A DNA stretch of 8,643 nt from Zoogloeaceae bacterium. GTDB lineage: Bacteria; Pseudomonadota; Gammaproteobacteria; Burkholderiales; Rhodocyclaceae. The notes below the pieces were generated by a model. It was not told the origin of the DNA and ran no database searches. It saw only the letters and a list, made by a program, of their open reading frames with translations. The stretch covers positions 1 to 8,643 of the forward strand of contig SSSX01000609.1 in the NCBI GenBank assembly GCA_015657735.1. Direction: 5' to 3'. A program made the translations under genes and the position numbers. Shown here piece after piece: positions 7,308 to 8,643 of the stretch (positions are counted from its first letter, which is position 1; every line of letters starts with the position of its first letter).

Positions 7308-7343
7308 CGTTAATGTCAATTTTGTCGTTAATGTGAAATTTGT
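7308..7343. repeat. 18-bp tandem direct repeat, possible regulator site
   Basis: CGTTAATGTCAATTTTGT (7308-7325) is followed directly by CGTTAATGTGAAATTTGT (7326-7343), matching at 16 of 18 positions. A more degenerate relative, GTAACTTCAAGTTTTG, precedes it at about 7289-7304. Two adjacent copies in the spacer between divergent EPS genes look like an operator for a transcription factor. The second copy includes TGTGA followed by TTGCA, only loosely CRP-like. Confidence 0.5.
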
Positions 7344-7380
7344 TGCAAAAAACTGTGGAAGCTCCCGCGACTTTTGCAAA

Positions 7381-7461
7381 ATGCGTAAAATTTGGCTTGA
7401 TTTACTCCGATGCTCGCGCAAGATGCGCCAACTTGATAAATCGGGGTACGGATTTGAATGA
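7381..7461 (+). other. Possible 26-codon leader reading frame upstream of the epsL-like gene
   Basis: ATG at 7381 opens a frame encoding MRKIWLDLLRCSRKMRQLDK and six more residues, ending with TGA at 7459-7461, inside the fifth to eighth bases after the presumed TTG start of the next gene. No SD precedes it and the peptide resembles nothing I know. It may be chance, but it spans the foldable segment 7404-7447. Confidence 0.2.
7404..7447 (+). promoter_or_regulatory. Foldable leader that covers the presumed epsL ribosome binding site
   Basis: Arms ACTCCGAT (7404-7411) and ATCGGGGT (7440-7447) can pair over eight positions with one G-U, enclosing a small GCGC-AAGAT-GCGC hairpin (7416-7428). The GGGG that would act as the ribosome binding site for TTG at 7454 lies in the 3' arm. 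It does not match the c-di-GMP-I riboswitch core as I know it. Confidence 0.3.
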
Positions 7462-8643
7462 ATTTGGTGTCCGCGTGGGCGGGGCCTTGCTGCTGATGAG
7501 CGCCGGCTTGCCGGCCTTCGCCAGCGATGCGCCGTCCTTGCGGGCATCGACTTTGCTCGGCGAGCCGCAGCGGCCGGGCCTGCTGTTCGAAAGCGACGAA
7601 GCCGATCCGCCGGCGCTCGAGATGAGCCGTGGCCTGAGCGAGGCATCGGCGCGGGTGGCGGCCGAGGAGCGCGGCAGCGATCCCGTCGATGTGCCGCTGG
7701 GCAAGGGCATCGGGTCGCGGATCGCGGTCGGCGAGGCGCTGGCTTACGACAGCAACGTGTTCCGCCTGTCGGGGCCGGCGGCGGCGAAGGCTGCCGGGCT
7801 GGCACGGATGGGCGACTGGTACAGCGTGACGCGGCTCGGGCTGGGGCTGGACAAGTCCTACGCCGGGCAGCAATGGGTGCTGGATTACGATCTGGCGCTG
7901 GCGCGGTATGGCGCCTTCGATTTTTTGAACCACAACGCCACGACGGCGGTGGGGCGCTGGCGGTGGACCGCCGGGCCGGACTGGCGGGGCGAACTGAGTG
8001 CCGAGCATCGCGAGGCGCTCGACGATTTTGCGTATTACCGCCAGCAGCAGCGCAGTCTGGGGGTGACGCGCCAGCTGACCGGCAGCGCCTTCTACCAGCT
8101 GGTGCCGGACTGGCAGGTCGGTGTGCAGGTGGCGCAGGGCAGCCGGCGTTACCCGGACGGATCGCGGCCGAGCAACGAGATCGATTTTGCCGGCGTCGAT
8201 ACGGTGCTGCGTTACGCGCCGGCGTCGGGCGCGGTGGTGGCGCTGACCCGGCGGCGGGCGACCGGGCAATACCCCAATGCGCCGACGATTGCGGGCGGGC
8301 TGGCCGAATCGCGCTTCGAGCAGGACGAGGTGTTCGCCGAGGCTGCGCTGCCGCTCCGGAGCGGCACGCGGGTGCTGGCCCGGGTCGGGACGGTGAGCCG
8401 CAGCTACGGGCGCTATCCGCAGAACGACTACGCCGGGCGCAACGGCCTGCTCGGGCTGGAATGGCGGGTGACGCCGCGCACCCAGCTGAGCGGCACGCTG
8501 CGCTACGACGTCGAGCCGGCACAGGATTTCGTGTCGAACTACGTGGCGGTGAAGGGGCTGCGGCTGGGCGCGGGGTGGGATTATTCGGCGCGGCTGCGGG
8601 TCGAGGGGCGCCTCGAATGGCGCGCTGCGGAATACCGCGGCGA
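7454..8643 (+). CDS. epsL: EpsL-type exopolysaccharide outer-membrane beta-barrel protein (runs off the right edge)
   Basis: The frame stays open for 396 codons to the window end. Starting at TTG 7454 gives a signal peptide, (M)NEFGVRVGGALLLMSAGLP followed by AFA and cleavage before Ser24. The only ATG nearby in frame (7496) falls inside the hydrophobic core and would leave no signal peptide. GGGG (7443-7446) lies 7 nt before TTG; an alternative TTG at 7433 lacks an SD. After a Pro/Ala-rich linker the chain becomes alternating amphipathic strands. They begin with SRIAVGEALAYDSNVFRLSG (about 95-115), the Asp-x-Asn-(V/L)-Phe-Arg-Leu feature I associate with EpsL of PEP-CTERM-linked EPS operons. 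Tyr, Trp and Arg are frequent. The likely role is export or anchoring of exopolysaccharide at the outer membrane. Family call is moderate; beta-barrel nature is stronger. Confidence 0.65.
   Translation, partial: MNEFGVRVGGALLLMSAGLPAFASDAPSLRASTLLGEPQRPGLLFESDEADPPALEMSRGLSEASARVAAEERGSDPVDVPLGKGIGSRIAVGEALAYDSNVFRLSGPAAAKAAGLARMGDWYSVTRLGLGLDKSYAGQQWVLDYDLALARYGAFDFLNHNATTAVGRWRWTAGPDWRGELSAEHREALDDFAYYRQQQRSLGVTRQLTGSAFYQLVPDWQVGVQVAQGSRRYPDGSRPSNEIDFAGVDTVLRYAPASGAVVALTRRRATGQYPNAPTIAGGLAESRFEQDEVFAEAALPLRSGTRVLARVGTVSRSYGRYPQNDYAGRNGLLGLEWRVTPRTQLSGTLRYDVEPAQDFVSNYVAVKGLRLGAGWDYSARLRVEGRLEWRAAEYRG

Larger units (their letters stand above)
7240..7453. promoter_or_regulatory. AT-rich divergent EPS intergenic region
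   Basis: This 214-bp spacer is much richer in A+T than its surroundings. It holds an 18-bp tandem repeat (7308-7343), a -35-like TTGACA on the minus strand (7319-7314) without a convincing -10, a possible -10 TAAAAT on the plus strand (7386-7391) without a convincing -35, and a foldable leader before the epsL-like gene. I found no sigma-54 element here on either strand. Confidence 0.5.

Noticed and set aside
7286..7319. Sigma-70 promoter for the phosphotransferase gene using TTGACA (7319-7314, minus)
   Set aside because: At 16-18 nt spacing there is no acceptable -10; the TACATT candidate is 22 nt away. Kept only as a note.
7391..7408. TTGGC at 7392-7396 as part of a sigma-54 promoter for the epsL-like gene
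   Set aside because: No GC at the required distance; 7406-7407 reads TC.
7381..7453. c-di-GMP riboswitch upstream of an EPS gene
   Set aside because: The segment is too short and lacks the conserved core motifs I know for the class I or II aptamers.
7458..7496. ATG at 7458 as start of the gene at the right edge
   Set aside because: It is out of frame with the beta-barrel reading and stops after 12 codons at 7494-7496.
7185..8522. Minus-strand open frames (445 and 313 codons) opposite the epsL-like gene
   Set aside because: Arg/Pro/Ala-rich shadow composition, while the plus strand gives a signal peptide and beta-barrel pattern.

Overview
The window is GC-rich, densely coded DNA that looks like the chromosome of a betaproteobacterium, most likely Rhodocyclales/Zoogloea-Azoarcus-Thauera type. 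The basis is codon style, a GltI-type binding protein, and an EpsL/undecaprenyl-phosphate glucose phosphotransferase pair typical of PEP-CTERM-associated exopolysaccharide loci. The genus is inference. No tRNA, rRNA, CRISPR array, insertion sequence or phage gene was seen.

Left part (1-3490): acidic amino acid uptake and catabolism. A glutamate/aspartate ABC transporter binding protein (gltI, leaving the window on the minus strand) is divergent from an aspartase gene (aspA), which is followed 28 bp later by a dicarboxylate/amino acid:cation symporter gene. The 464-bp spacer holds the most striking structure found. Two sigma-54 promoters face outward. Between them lie four copies of an inverted repeat of the form TTCGG-N4-CCRRA, and an IHF-like site sits on each side. 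The outer repeats, IHF-like sites and promoters are placed mirror-symmetrically to the base around position 419.5. The repeat matches the site I remember for the Pseudomonas acidic-amino-acid response regulator AauR. The simplest reading is one two-component/sigma-54 switch that turns on Asp/Glu import (gltI, symporter) and aspartate deamination to fumarate plus ammonia (aspA) together. Two tandem terminators close the aspA-symporter operon.

Middle (3516-5815): a YfcA-like TSUP-family membrane permease and a beta-CASP metallo-beta-lactamase-fold RNase-like protein, both on the plus strand. A bidirectional terminator follows, facing the next convergent gene.

Right part (5848-8643): the edge of an exopolysaccharide locus. 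An undecaprenyl-phosphate glucose phosphotransferase (minus strand) is divergent from an EpsL-type outer-membrane beta-barrel gene (plus strand, running off the window). That epsL-like gene appears to start with TTG. The 214-bp AT-rich spacer carries an 18-bp tandem repeat and a leader that can fold over the presumed ribosome binding site.

I see no clearly new multi-gene system. The most worthwhile novelty is the architecture of the divergent sigma-54 control region.
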